DNA from: Rothia endophytica
GTDB taxonomy: Bacteria; Actinomycetota; Actinomycetes; Actinomycetales; Micrococcaceae
Assembly (NCBI RefSeq): GCF_928381505.1
Contig: NZ_CAKMSJ010000008.1
Span: 1 to 64,000, forward strand
DNA: 64,000 bases
Reading direction: 5' to 3'
Each line of letters starts with the position of its first letter. Position 1 is the stretch's first letter. The position numbers and the translations under genes were made by a program. Under the pieces are notes generated by a model, which was given only the letters and a program-made list of their open reading frames with translations, searched no databases and had not been told where the DNA came from. Positions 45,205 to 53,599 of the stretch are shown one piece after another.

Positions 45205-46383
45205 CTAGGCGCCGTGGGTAAGTAGGTGAGCGGCTGCGGTTGCCTGCTGCCGCATAGTGGGCAGGTTGCTACCTGTCATGTTGATGTGACCGATTTTGCG
45301 CCCGGGCTTGGGCTCTTTGCCGTAGAAATGTACTTTGGCGGCAGGGTAGGTGCCCAGAACCTGCGGGTAGACACCGAAGATGTCCTGGTTTTCTCCACCC
45401 AAGAAATTTTTCATCAGAGCGTACTCGCCCTTGAGGGAGGTATCACCCAAAGGAAGGTTGGCAACTGCGCGCAGGTGCTGTTCAAACTGGCTGGTGACAG
45501 AGCCGTCCTGAGTCCAGTGCCCTGAATTGTGGGGGCGCATGGCAAACTCATTGACCATGAAACCGGCAGCAGAGCCGGGCACTTCAAAGAGTTCAGCTGC
45601 CATGACACCGGTAACGTCTAGCTCGGTGGCAACCTGAACAGCGGCTGCTGTGGCTGCCTTCACGAGATCGTCAGAGAGACCCGGGGCAGGGGCAATCACC
45701 TCATCACAGACCGAGTTCACTTGAATAGATTCAGCTACCGGCCATGCACGTACTTCACCGGAATCTCGGCGGGCTACCAGAGCCGACAGTTCGCGAGTAA
45801 AGGGTACCTTTTCTTCAACAAGGAGAGATGAAAAATCGGTGCGTTCGGGCAACTGATCAAACCAGGCTGCTGCCTGCTGGCGTGCCTGTTCAGCGTCATC
45901 CAGCACCAACACGCCTTTGCCGTCATAACCGCCGCGCGGTGTCTTAAGGACGACTGGCCAGCCGGTTTCTTTGCCGAAGGCCAGTAGTTCGTTGAGGGTC
46001 TTTACCTCAGCCCAGGCGGGATTGGGCAGACCCAGGCGGTCTACCGCCTTGCGCATCTCTAGCTTATCCTGGGCATGCACTAGGGCGCCGGGTCGAGGCT
46101 GAACGTTGACGCCATCATCAATGAGCCGCTGCAAGAAATCGGTGGGCACATGTTCGTGATCAAACGTCAGCACATCGACGCCGCGAGCGAACTCGCGCAG
46201 GGTATCAAAATCCCTGTAGTCGCCCACCGGGGCGTAGGGAACAGCGCGGGTAGCGCAAACATCGTCAGACTCAGCTAGAACCTGTAGTTCTAGACCGAGA
46301 TCTGTTGCAGCGGGCGCCATCATGCGGGCAAGCTGCCCGCCTCCGACGACACCGATTTTGGGGCCAGTCACAGGAAAAGTCAC
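45205..46383 (-). CDS. purK: 5-(carboxyamino)imidazole ribonucleotide synthase
   Basis: ATP-grasp enzyme that carboxylates AIR to N5-CAIR, the substrate of PurE. The 392-residue protein begins with the preATP-grasp fold [20 protein letters not shown]. It has the ATP-binding Gly loop [16 protein letters not shown] and the [17 protein letters not shown] strand. [20 protein letters not shown] is the typical metal-site motif. The length is normal. It is first in the purK-purE operon and divergent from the GtrA-like gene. Confidence 0.95.
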   Translation of the reverse strand: MTFPVTGPKIGVVGGGQLARMMAPAATDLGLELQVLAESDDVCATRAVPYAPVGDYRDFDTLREFARGVDVLTFDHEHVPTDFLQRLIDDGVNVQPRPGALVHAQDKLEMRKAVDRLGLPNPAWAEVKTLNELLAFGKETGWPVVLKTPRGGYDGKGVLVLDDAEQARQQAAAWFDQLPERTDFSSLLVEEKVPFTRELSALVARRDSGEVRAWPVAESIQVNSVCDEVIAPAPGLSDDLVKAATAAAVQVATELDVTGVMAAELFEVPGSAAGFMVNEFAMRPHNSGHWTQDGSVTSQFEQHLRAVANLPLGDTSLKGEYALMKNFLGGENQDIFGVYPQVLGTYPAAKVHFYGKEPKPGRKIGHINMTGSNLPTMRQQATAAAHLLTHGA

Positions 46384-46600
46384 TCTTTTAGGGTACCGGT
46401 CACATTACCGCTTGTAAAAGCATGTCCTAGGGGCTAAGACAGGTTGGCCTGTGAGCAAATACGTAACGAACTTTCGACGGCTCGCACAGGGGGCCGCTGT
46501 ATATTTGACTCAATACAGCCCTAACCTGAACTAATGCGGGGTGCTGGGCCCAAGCTTTTCGGTGCTGGGCCCGCTGGGGGTCACCGAAGATAAGGAAACC
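46384..46600. other. divergent region between purK and the gtrA-like gene
   Basis: A 217-base region. It contains the inverted repeat GCTGTAT (46496-46502) / ATACAGC (46513-46519), and TTGACT (46505-46510) inside it as a candidate -35 with a weak TGAACT (46527-46532). The 12-base direct repeat GGTGCTGGGCCC occurs at 46540-46551 and 46561-46572. AAGGA at 46592-46596 is the ribosome site of the downstream gene. Confidence 0.45.
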
Positions 46601-47185
46601 ATGAGCTCTTTTTCTGAGCGGCTAAAACTCATCTGGCAGTCGCACGGCCGTGAAGTCCTACAGTTTTTGTCCGTGGGCGGTGCAGCCTTCGTCATTAACT
46701 CGGCAGTGACGTGGACTCTCATGCATTCCATCTTTGAGGACGGGCACGGTAAGGCTAAAGTAGCCGCCGGTATTGTTGCTACCCTCTTTTCCTGGGTAGC
46801 TAACCGCCTGTGGACCTTTAAGGAAAAGCGCACCGGTAACAAGTGGCGTGAAGCAGTGGAATTTGCCATCGTGAACGCAATCGGTATCGGTGTTGAGTTA
46901 GGTTGCGTGCTCTTTAGTTTCTATGTTCTGCAGTTGACCAGCCCCACGGCATCCTTCATCTCGGGCACTATTATCGGCACCATTTTGGGTACCATCGTGC
47001 GCTACTTCCTCTACAAGTTCTGGGTCTTTTCCAAGAGCAAGGGCAAAACTGACTTGACCGAAGAAGAGCGCCGTGCCCAGCTCATTGCCGAGGCTACACA
47101 GATTATGACCGGACGCATCCCACAGGTTAAGGCTCAGCAGATTAAGCGCCCTGAGAGCAATGGCTCCATCAGGGTTGATCGCTAG
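46601..47185 (+). CDS. GtrA-like membrane protein
   Basis: Membrane protein of the GtrA family, whose members move polyprenyl-phosphate-linked sugars across the membrane or bind them. I choose ATG 46601, with AAGGA just upstream, giving 194 residues; a longer frame back to 46541 includes the direct repeats and lacks support. Four membrane segments are visible: FLSVGGAAFVINSAVTWTLM, VAAGIVATLFSWVANRLWTF, AIVNAIGIGVELGCVLFSFY and ISGTIIGTILGTIVRYFLYK. The C-terminal 50 residues are charged and cytoplasmic. Its stop overlaps the end of the convergent gene by four bases. A polyprenyl-sugar flippase role with a glycosyltransferase encoded elsewhere is an inference. Confidence 0.85.
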   Translation: MSSFSERLKLIWQSHGREVLQFLSVGGAAFVINSAVTWTLMHSIFEDGHGKAKVAAGIVATLFSWVANRLWTFKEKRTGNKWREAVEFAIVNAIGIGVELGCVLFSFYVLQLTSPTASFISGTIIGTILGTIVRYFLYKFWVFSKSKGKTDLTEEERRAQLIAEATQIMTGRIPQVKAQQIKRPESNGSIRVDR

Positions 47186-47928
47186 CCTAAATATTCTGGA
47201 GCTGCGGCCCTTTCATCGGACATAATGCGATTCTTGCGCTCACCGGTCCACTCTTCTTGCGGGTCAAGAATCAGCACGCTGTAACCAGCCATGAGCGCTC
47301 CCAGTACATCAACGGTGGCATCGAGGCTGAGCTTAGAAGTTTCAAGGAGCAGCGAGTGCGTATCTGCTGCAGTGAACTGCGATAGTTGCGCCGCCCGGGC
47401 TGCTACCCGCTGCATGAGTTCGCGGTAGGTCAGTCCCTCGAATGCCGCATCGCTCTCGTTGGGCAAAGAAAAACCGCTATAGGCATCAGAGTGAGAACGC
47501 ACCTCAGCGCAGTAATCAGTGGTATTTGCCGGCACCTGCCCCATAAATCTCATAGAAAGGGGGCCGCGGTCGACCAGCACAGGGTATTCAGCCGCTGATT
47601 GTTCTATCTCAGCCGGTGAGAAAGCCGCGTGTACCTGTGAACCTTCGCCAGCACCCTCAAAAGTGAGTCTCGCCCCCACCCTTAGGCCCGCTAAAAGCAA
47701 CACGAAGCTGCGCCAGTGCACCTGCGGGGTCAGCGTATATTGCTGTGCGGCGTCCAGCTCACATTCATCAACCATGAAATTTGCTGACTTGCTGACCCAG
47801 TTATCTAACACGCGCCCTGAGAGCTCGATACGCTCACCAGGCGCTGAGTACCACAGCAGGGCTGGGCTTTGACGCCGGGCTAAAGATGAGATGAAGGCGG
47901 TAAAAGTGGGAGCGGAATCTAAAGTCAT
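47182..47928 (-). CDS. TIGR03089 family protein
   Basis: Actinobacterial protein of unknown function, related at a distance to the N-terminal part of AMP-binding enzymes, with no ATP-binding motif visible. ATG 47928 (MTLDSAPTFTAFISSLARRQ) gives 248 residues, and an in-frame extension to 47964 has little support. Typical segments are LLWYSAPGERIELSGRVLDN, WVSKSANFMVDECELDAAQQ, and LHWRSFVLLLAGLRVGA-like sequence (here VHWRSFVLLLAGLRVGA). The C-terminal part contains LDATVDVLGALMAGYSVLIL. It overlaps the convergent GtrA-like gene by four bases. Confidence 0.8.
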   Translation of the reverse strand: MTLDSAPTFTAFISSLARRQSPALLWYSAPGERIELSGRVLDNWVSKSANFMVDECELDAAQQYTLTPQVHWRSFVLLLAGLRVGARLTFEGAGEGSQVHAAFSPAEIEQSAAEYPVLVDRGPLSMRFMGQVPANTTDYCAEVRSHSDAYSGFSLPNESDAAFEGLTYRELMQRVAARAAQLSQFTAADTHSLLLETSKLSLDATVDVLGALMAGYSVLILDPQEEWTGERKNRIMSDERAAAPEYLG

Positions 47929-48067
47929 ACTCCCTACTGTAGTAGGGCATCCGATGAGGGCCATAGAGCAGGGGGCCTGCCTGAAAGATAGCGGTTTGCA
48001 TATACCATAGTGAAACGCAAATCTGAGTGAGAAGTCCGGTCAGAAACACATAATTTTTAATCTCAGC

Positions 48068-48097
48068 TTGACGAAAGGGGCATTACACACGTGTAAT
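48068..48097 (+). promoter_or_regulatory. whiB promoter with overlapping operator-like dyad
   Basis: TTGACG (48068-48073) and TGTAAT (48092-48097) are spaced 18 bases. The dyad ATTACAC-AC-GTGTAAT (48082-48097) has perfect 7-base arms and covers the -10, which suggests a repressor site. Confidence 0.5.
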
Positions 48098-48206
48098 TAG
48101 GTGCAGGGAATTTTTTACGAACAGATTTCACGGTGCCTTATCAGCCCCCTTCGGGGAAGAAAAAGACGATGTAGGCCAGGCTGTTCGGGAAGGCCAGAGC
48201 GGCAGT

Positions 48207-48230
48207 CCGGCGCCCAGTCGCCGGTTTTAT
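48207..48230 (+). terminator. terminator-like hairpin in the whiB leader
   Basis: CCGGCG (48207-48212) pairs with CGCCGG (48219-48224) around a six-base loop and is followed by TTTTAT. It lies between promoter and gene, about 35 bases before the whiB ribosome site, so it could act as an attenuator. Confidence 0.5.
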
Positions 48231-48275
48231 ATCTACCGCGCATTCAGTCCTGACCGGGATATGAAAGGGAAGACA

Positions 48276-48749
48276 ATGGGCTCTTACAGTCACCAGCCTC
48301 ACGGCGATGCCGGTGGGCGCACTGCAGGGGCCCAGCACCACAATATGCACTCCGCCCAGTACCTTGAACACCAAGCAAGCAACTTTCTTGCCCCCGTTGC
48401 CGAACGGGAGCCAGCCCGCGCATCCCAGATGGGTTCTGCAGGATCCCACGAGGCTGTGGCCAGCGACGCTGATAACCTGTCACTCTGGCAGCAGGCAGCC
48501 GGTATCTACAGCACAGACGGGGACGAAGGCGAGCTGTCCTGGCAAGCTGATGCCCTGTGCGCACAGACTGATCCTGAGGCTTTTTTCCCCGAAAAAGGCG
48601 GATCGACCAGGGACGCCAAGCGCGTGTGCAGTGAATGCCCCGTACGTGAGGCCTGCCTAGAATACGCCATGGAAAATGACGAACGCTTCGGCATCTGGGG
48701 CGGTCTTTCAGAGCGCGAGCGCCGCCGCCTGCGCAAACAGGCAATCTAA
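48276..48749 (+). CDS. WhiB family iron-sulfur transcription factor (WhiB2/WhmD-like)
   Basis: Iron-sulfur DNA-binding or sigma-factor-binding regulator; WhiB2/WhmD proteins control septation and cell division. I choose ATG 48276, with AAAGGGA five bases upstream, giving 157 residues. The N-terminal 85 residues are long and low-complexity, then the core: CAQTDPEAFFPEKGGSTRDA (first Cys and its helix), CSECPVREACLEYAMENDE with the C-x2-C-x5-C pattern, and GIWGGLSERERRRLRKQAI, the turn and basic helix. The core is close to WhiB2-type sequences as I know them. The leader suggests transcriptional attenuation and autoregulation. Confidence 0.88.
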   Translation: MGSYSHQPHGDAGGRTAGAQHHNMHSAQYLEHQASNFLAPVAEREPARASQMGSAGSHEAVASDADNLSLWQQAAGIYSTDGDEGELSWQADALCAQTDPEAFFPEKGGSTRDAKRVCSECPVREACLEYAMENDERFGIWGGLSERERRRLRKQAI

Positions 48750-48767
48750 GAAAGAAGGGCTTGTCGT

Positions 48768-49034
48768 ATGGCAACCACTCGCCAGTGCTCGCGCCAGACC
48801 TGCCAGCGTGAAGCTATCTTCACGCTCACCTACGCATATTCCAATTCAACGGCTGTCATTGGCCCTCTCTCGGTGCACCGTGAACCGCATGCCTACGACC
48901 TGTGTGAATTTCATGCGGATCGTCTGACTGCTCCCCAGGGCTGGGACGTTGTTCGCGTAGCTTCCCCGGTGAGTGCTACACCTGAGCAAGAAGCTCAAAC
49001 CCAGGCGTCCTACCCGCCGCTTCGCGGGCTATGA
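48768..49034 (+). CDS. DUF3499 family protein
   Basis: Small actinobacterial protein of unknown function, usually found beside whiB. The 88-residue product starts at ATG 48768, 18 bases after whiB, with a ribosome site (AAAGAAGG) in the gap, so the two are probably co-transcribed. It has CSRQTCQREAIFTLTYAYSN and YDLCEFHADRLTAPQGWDVV, with Cys and His residues (Cys7, Cys12, Cys46, His49) that resemble a zinc-ribbon pair. Zinc binding is an inference. Confidence 0.82.
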   Translation: MATTRQCSRQTCQREAIFTLTYAYSNSTAVIGPLSVHREPHAYDLCEFHADRLTAPQGWDVVRVASPVSATPEQEAQTQASYPPLRGL

Positions 49035-49057
49035 ATCATCATCTTGCTGTGGCAGTG

Positions 49058-49081
49058 GGCCCTTCGTGTAAGCGGAGGGCC
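49058..49081 (+). terminator. hairpin after DUF3499
   Basis: GGCCCTTCG (49058-49066) pairs with CGGAGGGCC (49073-49081), with one G-U pair and a six-base loop. No T-run follows, so it is a weak terminator at most. Confidence 0.4.
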
Positions 49082-49134
49082 AACTTGCTCAATATGACAC
49101 CGTCACCCAGTGTTTGCTTGACCTTAATCACAGG

Positions 49135-49158
49135 TATGTGACGTAGTCAGGTCACGTA
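49135..49158. promoter_or_regulatory. inverted repeat upstream of the L,D-transpeptidase gene
   Basis: TATGTGAC (49135-49142) pairs with GTCACGTA (49151-49158) across eight bases, with one G-T. It lies about 105 bases before the start codon. Regulator unknown. Confidence 0.3.
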
Positions 49159-49261
49159 ACCCGCCCTCTAGCTATGTCTTTGGTAGCGCACATCAGATAA
49201 AATTTGACGAGCACACCAACACACTCGCATCCCCCCATTACCTTTAAGGAAGTACGTTTTA

Positions 49262-50512
49262 GTGGAACACCCTCACCCCGGTTTATCTCGCGATGCCTGG
49301 ACCAGGCGGTCCTTTGTCACCGTTGGCGCCTTGGGTACCGTTACCCTGGCTGCCTGTTCGACATCCTCTGAGAATGCAGCTGAGAGCGAGGCTTCACCCA
49401 GCACCACCTCTGCCACCCCTTCACCGACCCCTGATAAGGAGTTTGCCGGCACGGTAGAGGTCTACCCGGCTTTGGGTGAGGTAGAAATCAACCCCGTCGA
49501 GAAGGTGACTGTAACCAGCCCTGACTCAACCCTGACTGACGTCACCGTCACCACCCCTGAGGGTGCTGAGCTAGCTGGTGAACTGTCAGAAGACGGGAGC
49601 ACCTGGAGCTCTACCGACGACATGCTTTTCCACAGCGACTACACCGTGAGTTGGCAAGCAACGGATGCTGAAGGAACGGCGGGTGAAGGTGAAAGCACCT
49701 TCTCAACCGTCACCGCTCCCTACGAAGCAGATGTGATTGTCAACGTTACCGATGGCAGCACCTACGGCATTGGGCGAATTCTTCAGTTCAACTTCTCTGA
49801 ACCCGTGCTCAACAAGGCCGAGGTAGAAAAGCGAATTAAGATTACTGGCGGTGGCGACCAGGAAGGTAAGTTCCGCTGGTATAACGATTACATGGCACGT
49901 TACCGCCCCGCTGATAAGTGGGCTACCAACTCAACCATCAACGTTAACATCGATTTGTTTGGGCTGGATATCGGCAACGGCATGATTGGTAATCACAACA
50001 CTGCCCTGAGTTTCAACACCTGGAATAAGCGTTACGCACTAGCAGATAATCTCACCAAGACCATCAAGATTTACGTTGATGATGTTCTGGTGCGGGAGAA
50101 CCCCATCACCCTGGGTAATGCTGAGTGGCCCTCGGTGGTAGGTGAGCTGCCCATCATGGAGAAGGCTGAAAGCTACTACTTCAACCCTACTTCTCTTGAT
50201 CTTGAAGAGGGTGATGAACACTACTACGAGCCCTTCTGGGCCTCCTGGACGGCGCGACTGACCAGCGGCGGTGTCTTTGTGCACCAGGCACTACCCACCG
50301 CCTGGTCTTCTGTCGGCCTCTACAATGTGTCACACGGCTGTATCGGCATGCTGCCTGAAGATGCCAAGTTCTTCTACAACACCTTCGATGTAGGCGACAT
50401 CGTGGAGACCGTGAACACCGGCTACCCCCAGGCTGACCCGGATGACGGCTACGGCGACTGGAACATTCCCTTTGAGCACTACAGCGACTCAAGCTGGGTA
50501 GGTAACTGGTAG
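49262..50512 (+). CDS. L,D-transpeptidase lipoprotein with Ig-like domains
   Basis: Exported enzyme that forms 3-3 cross-links in peptidoglycan. It has a GTG start and 416 residues. The N-terminus carries two Arg (TRRSFVTVGALG) and a lipobox LAAC (Cys about 32), suggesting a Tat-type lipoprotein. A Ser/Thr/Pro linker is followed by two Ig-like domains (about residues 65-260), as in mycobacterial LdtMt2. The catalytic YkuD domain has HQALPTAWSSVGLYNVSHGC and HGCIGMLPEDA with the active Cys and His. The C-terminal 30 residues are Asp/Gly/Tyr-rich. It is monocistronic, with a terminator following. Confidence 0.92.
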   Translation: MEHPHPGLSRDAWTRRSFVTVGALGTVTLAACSTSSENAAESEASPSTTSATPSPTPDKEFAGTVEVYPALGEVEINPVEKVTVTSPDSTLTDVTVTTPEGAELAGELSEDGSTWSSTDDMLFHSDYTVSWQATDAEGTAGEGESTFSTVTAPYEADVIVNVTDGSTYGIGRILQFNFSEPVLNKAEVEKRIKITGGGDQEGKFRWYNDYMARYRPADKWATNSTINVNIDLFGLDIGNGMIGNHNTALSFNTWNKRYALADNLTKTIKIYVDDVLVRENPITLGNAEWPSVVGELPIMEKAESYYFNPTSLDLEEGDEHYYEPFWASWTARLTSGGVFVHQALPTAWSSVGLYNVSHGCIGMLPEDAKFFYNTFDVGDIVETVNTGYPQADPDDGYGDWNIPFEHYSDSSWVGNW

Positions 50513-50527
50513 ACCAGCCCTTTAGAG

Positions 50528-50560
50528 AAGCTCCCGCCCCTCTTATCGGCGGGAGCTTTT
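50528..50560 (+). terminator. intrinsic terminator after the L,D-transpeptidase gene
   Basis: AAGCTCCCGCC (50528-50538) pairs with GGCGGGAGCTT (50548-50558) and ends in TTTT. It is 15 bases after the stop codon. Confidence 0.88.
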
Positions 50561-50619
50561 CTGTGCCCGGCTGCATACAGTACAGTGAAGCAAGCACACA
50601 TCAATCACAGGGGAGCGTC

Positions 50620-51717
50620 ATGACCCAGGGACCAGACCAGAACCAGAAGCCAGCACGAGAATGGGGCAAACTCTCGCCCGCCATTTCCTCACCCACAGCG
50701 GACTCACTACTGTCTGCTCGCCGTAAGGAAAGCGGAGTGCCCACAGAGGCACCAGCGCCGGGCACGGAAACTCCCTGGACATCGTCCATGCCCGCGGTGG
50801 CAAGTCACCGGGCAGACGCCCTAGAAGAGCACGGGCAACCCGCTCAGCAAGAAAAAACCTCAGCGGCTCTGCCGGCTGAAGCCTCAACCACTGAAGCCCC
50901 GACCGCTGGGGGCCCTGCCCCTCAGCCCCTAGCAGCCCCCATCGCTGCTACCGAAGAAGCCAGTGTGCGGGCTGAAGCTCGAGAGACTGCCGTAGAAGAT
51001 CGCCCACGCTGGCTAGCGGCTCGTACCGCACTCATCGCCCTGGCTGTTCCCCTGCTGACCCTCCTAGCAGCTGTACGGCTGGTCGCCACTCACGGCTTCC
51101 TCTGGGCCGAGTACCACCGCCCAGGGTTCCCCGCTGATAGCTACGGCTTTGACACCCAAGAGCGTCTGCGCTTGGGCTCCTACGGCCTGGACTACATCCT
51201 CAACTTTGCCCCCCACACCTATCTCTCTGAGATTGAAACCGGGGGAGCTACCGCCTTTTTAGCCTCCGAGGTAGAGCACATGACTGACGTAAAACGGGTC
51301 ATGCTGATAGCACTCACCGCAGGAGCCCTGCTCTTTATCGCCGCTCTATTTGCCAGCCGATCACTGCGCACCCGCGCACCCGGTGCCATCCGAAAGAGCC
51401 TTTTCATCGGCTCCTGGCTCACCCTGGGCGTACTTATTGCACTGCTGGTCATCGGGCTCTTGGGTTGGGAACCCCTCTTCACAGCCTTCCACCAGCTCTT
51501 CTTCCCCCAGGGCAACTGGCAGTTCCGTATGTCAGATACACTCATTCGTCTGTACCCACCCCAGTTCTGGGTGGACACTGCGCTCGCCATCGCCGGGCTT
51601 ACCCTGCTCTTCAGCCTGGTGCTCATGATTCTGACCTGGCCCACCAAAGCCCGTAAGCAGCTGGCTTTGGCCCGCCGCGCGCAGCGTCAGGAACTCCAGA
51701 GGAAGCTCAGCCAGTAG
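50620..51717 (+). CDS. TIGR01906 family integral membrane protein
   Basis: Membrane protein of unknown function (TIGR01906 family). I choose ATG 50620 with GGGGAG just upstream, giving 365 residues; an in-frame start at 50563 is less likely because it falls inside the preceding terminator's tail. The first 150 residues are Pro/Ala/Glu/Thr-rich and probably disordered. A membrane helix is followed by an extracytoplasmic part with FLWAEYHRPGFPADSYGFDT and YGLDYILNFAPHTYLSEIET, then three more helices with the C-terminal HQLFFPQGNWQFRMSDTLIR loop and VDTALAIAGLTLLFSLVLMI. It is convergent with the mannosyltransferase gene, with a perfect palindrome between them. Confidence 0.82.
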   Translation: MTQGPDQNQKPAREWGKLSPAISSPTADSLLSARRKESGVPTEAPAPGTETPWTSSMPAVASHRADALEEHGQPAQQEKTSAALPAEASTTEAPTAGGPAPQPLAAPIAATEEASVRAEARETAVEDRPRWLAARTALIALAVPLLTLLAAVRLVATHGFLWAEYHRPGFPADSYGFDTQERLRLGSYGLDYILNFAPHTYLSEIETGGATAFLASEVEHMTDVKRVMLIALTAGALLFIAALFASRSLRTRAPGAIRKSLFIGSWLTLGVLIALLVIGLLGWEPLFTAFHQLFFPQGNWQFRMSDTLIRLYPPQFWVDTALAIAGLTLLFSLVLMILTWPTKARKQLALARRAQRQELQRKLSQ

Positions 51718-51740
51718 GGCGGGAGTAACTAGAACCTATA

Positions 51741-51788
51741 AGTGCCTGTGAGGGACCATCCCAGCTGGGATGGTCCCTCACAGGCACT
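51741..51788. terminator. perfect 48-base palindrome between convergent genes
   Basis: Two 24-base arms, 51741-51764 and 51765-51788, are exact reverse complements with no spacer; the centre is CCAGCTGG. It lies between the stops at 51717 and 51808 and can act as a terminator from either side. Confidence 0.85.
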
Positions 51789-51807
51789 ATTACATAAAAG
51801 CGCTGCC

Positions 51808-53424
51808 CTAGATCCAGGCGCCGAACCACATGCGCTGGCGCCACTGATCATAGGGAACCACCTCAGCGGTCCAAATGGGCCAGAAGTAAATCGAAACGAG
51901 GAGCGCGAAGACGGTAAAGAGCCCCACCGTCAGCAGGCCCAGCCGTTTGCGCCGCACACTGTCACCAGGGCGCCCTAATGCTAGCCCCAGCACCCCTGCC
52001 AGCATCAGAATAAGGTAGGGCTCAAAGGAGAGTGCGTAGAAGAAGAACATGGTGCGCTCTGGGTAGGCAAACCAGGGTAGGTAGCCCACCGCGAAGACCG
52101 CCAGGAGGGCACCGAAACGCCAGTCTCTACGCCACAGCAGAATCAGCAGCGAAAACGCTGAAACGATGATGAAGGACCACCAGATCAGCGGGTTGCCAAT
52201 GTTCAGTATCGCCTGAGAACAGGATTCGACGGTGCAAGCACCCTCACCCATGCTGGAGGATTCGTAATAGTAGCTGGTGGGGCGCCCCAGAATTAACCAC
52301 TCTGGTGCTGAGGACTGGTAAGTGTGAGGTGAACTGAGACCCGCGTGGAAGCTGTAGGCAGAGCGGTGATACTCCCAGAGGGATCGTAACGGGGCAGGGA
52401 GCCAGAGCAACCCCTCCCCCGGGTGCTCTGCCGCCCAGTTACGGTGATAGGCGGTGGAAGAGAGGAACCAGCCGCTCCAGCTGGCTAGGTAGGTCAGTAG
52501 ACCTGTACCAATAAGAGCAAAGAACGCCAGCACACCGTCCCGCAGGAAACCCGACATGTACCAGTGCCGCACACCCGCTATACGGCGAGCGTTAGCGTCC
52601 CAAAAGACGGTGAGCAAACCAAAAATCGCGATGAAAAAGAGGGCATTCCACTTTACGCCTACCGCCAGACCGGCGCAAACGCCGGCAACCAGGCGCCAGT
52701 AGCGCACCCCCAGAGTGGGGCCAAAACGCATGAAAGAGTCAGTGGGCGCTCCACCGTTGGACGCCGCGTGGGCTGCAATCCGGCGTGCCAGCGCCCGGCG
52801 CCCCTGATAGCGGTCAAGGAGCAAGGCCACGAAGCAGGCGAGAAGCCAGAACATCAAGAAAATATCGAGCAGGGCAAAACGCGACTGTACAAAGTGCAGA
52901 CCATCAATACTCAGCAGCAAGCCAGCCAGAGTTGCCACGGTAACAGACCTAAACAGTAACCAGCCCGCAAGCATCACTAGACCGATGGAAAGCGTACCGG
53001 TGAGGGCTGCAGCAAATCGCCAGCCGAAGGGGTTATCGTCGCCAAAGAGTAGCATCCCCAAGGCAATCATCCACTTGCCGACCGGTGGGTGCACCACATA
53101 CTCAGCTGAATCCTGAAGGCCCGACGGCGCACCGGCAACGAAGGAGTCATTAGCTCCCTCAGCCCAGTTACGCTCATATCCGAAATGCAACAGCGAGTAC
53201 CCGTCTTTGGCGTAGTAAGTTTCATCGAAAACAATAGCGTTGGGGTCAGCCAGATTCACCAACCTCATCAACCCGGCAAGAAACAGAACCAGGGCAGGCG
53301 CCACCCAACCCCAGGAGGGCAGCGAAATATACTGCACCGCCAAACGCGCTCGCAGAGCTTTTTCTGTAAAAGCGTCGGTGAGCGTCATAACGGCGGCTGG
53401 CCGGGCACTATCATTGGTTTTCAC
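51808..53424 (-). CDS. dolichyl/polyprenyl-phosphate-mannose protein mannosyltransferase (GT39)
   Basis: Transfers mannose from polyprenyl-phosphate mannose to Ser/Thr of exported proteins at the outer face of the membrane. The 538-residue protein has a cytoplasmic N-terminus, then about ten membrane segments. The first loop has the catalytic acidic motif AIVFDETYYAKDGYSLL, with Asp-Glu. Later regions are VHPPVGKWMIALGMLLFGDD, LSIDGLHFVQSRFALLDIFL and GVKWNALFFIAIFGLLTVFW. The large loop near residues 340-400 is the peptide-binding MIR-less loop. ManC near 1.4 kb supplies GDP-mannose for the lipid donor. It is divergent from the DUF368 gene. Confidence 0.93.
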   Translation of the reverse strand: MKTNDSARPAAVMTLTDAFTEKALRARLAVQYISLPSWGWVAPALVLFLAGLMRLVNLADPNAIVFDETYYAKDGYSLLHFGYERNWAEGANDSFVAGAPSGLQDSAEYVVHPPVGKWMIALGMLLFGDDNPFGWRFAAALTGTLSIGLVMLAGWLLFRSVTVATLAGLLLSIDGLHFVQSRFALLDIFLMFWLLACFVALLLDRYQGRRALARRIAAHAASNGGAPTDSFMRFGPTLGVRYWRLVAGVCAGLAVGVKWNALFFIAIFGLLTVFWDANARRIAGVRHWYMSGFLRDGVLAFFALIGTGLLTYLASWSGWFLSSTAYHRNWAAEHPGEGLLWLPAPLRSLWEYHRSAYSFHAGLSSPHTYQSSAPEWLILGRPTSYYYESSSMGEGACTVESCSQAILNIGNPLIWWSFIIVSAFSLLILLWRRDWRFGALLAVFAVGYLPWFAYPERTMFFFYALSFEPYLILMLAGVLGLALGRPGDSVRRKRLGLLTVGLFTVFALLVSIYFWPIWTAEVVPYDQWRQRMWFGAWI

Positions 53425-53599
53425 CCGTCCTATGCTAGTTGATAGCGGACTGTTTCTGTGGGCAGACCTGCCCCGTCGTTGGCCTTACCAGCAGATGGAG
53501 CGGTGATATTGCACCCCTTTCTGACGCACCCCTGTTGGGCTTTGACCTACCCCTAGTAGGATAGGGCACGTTGAAAATTGCTCCCTAGGAAAGCAGATA

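Larger units (their letters stand above)
47929..48275. other. whiB upstream region with long structured leader
   Basis: About 350 bases without a gene. It includes a good promoter near 48068-48097 and a leader of roughly 170 bases with several hairpins (a UUCG-type loop near 48146-48158 and a terminator-like stem at 48207-48224). The part left of 48060 is AT-rich and probably carries the TIGR03089 promoter on the minus strand. Confidence 0.5.
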
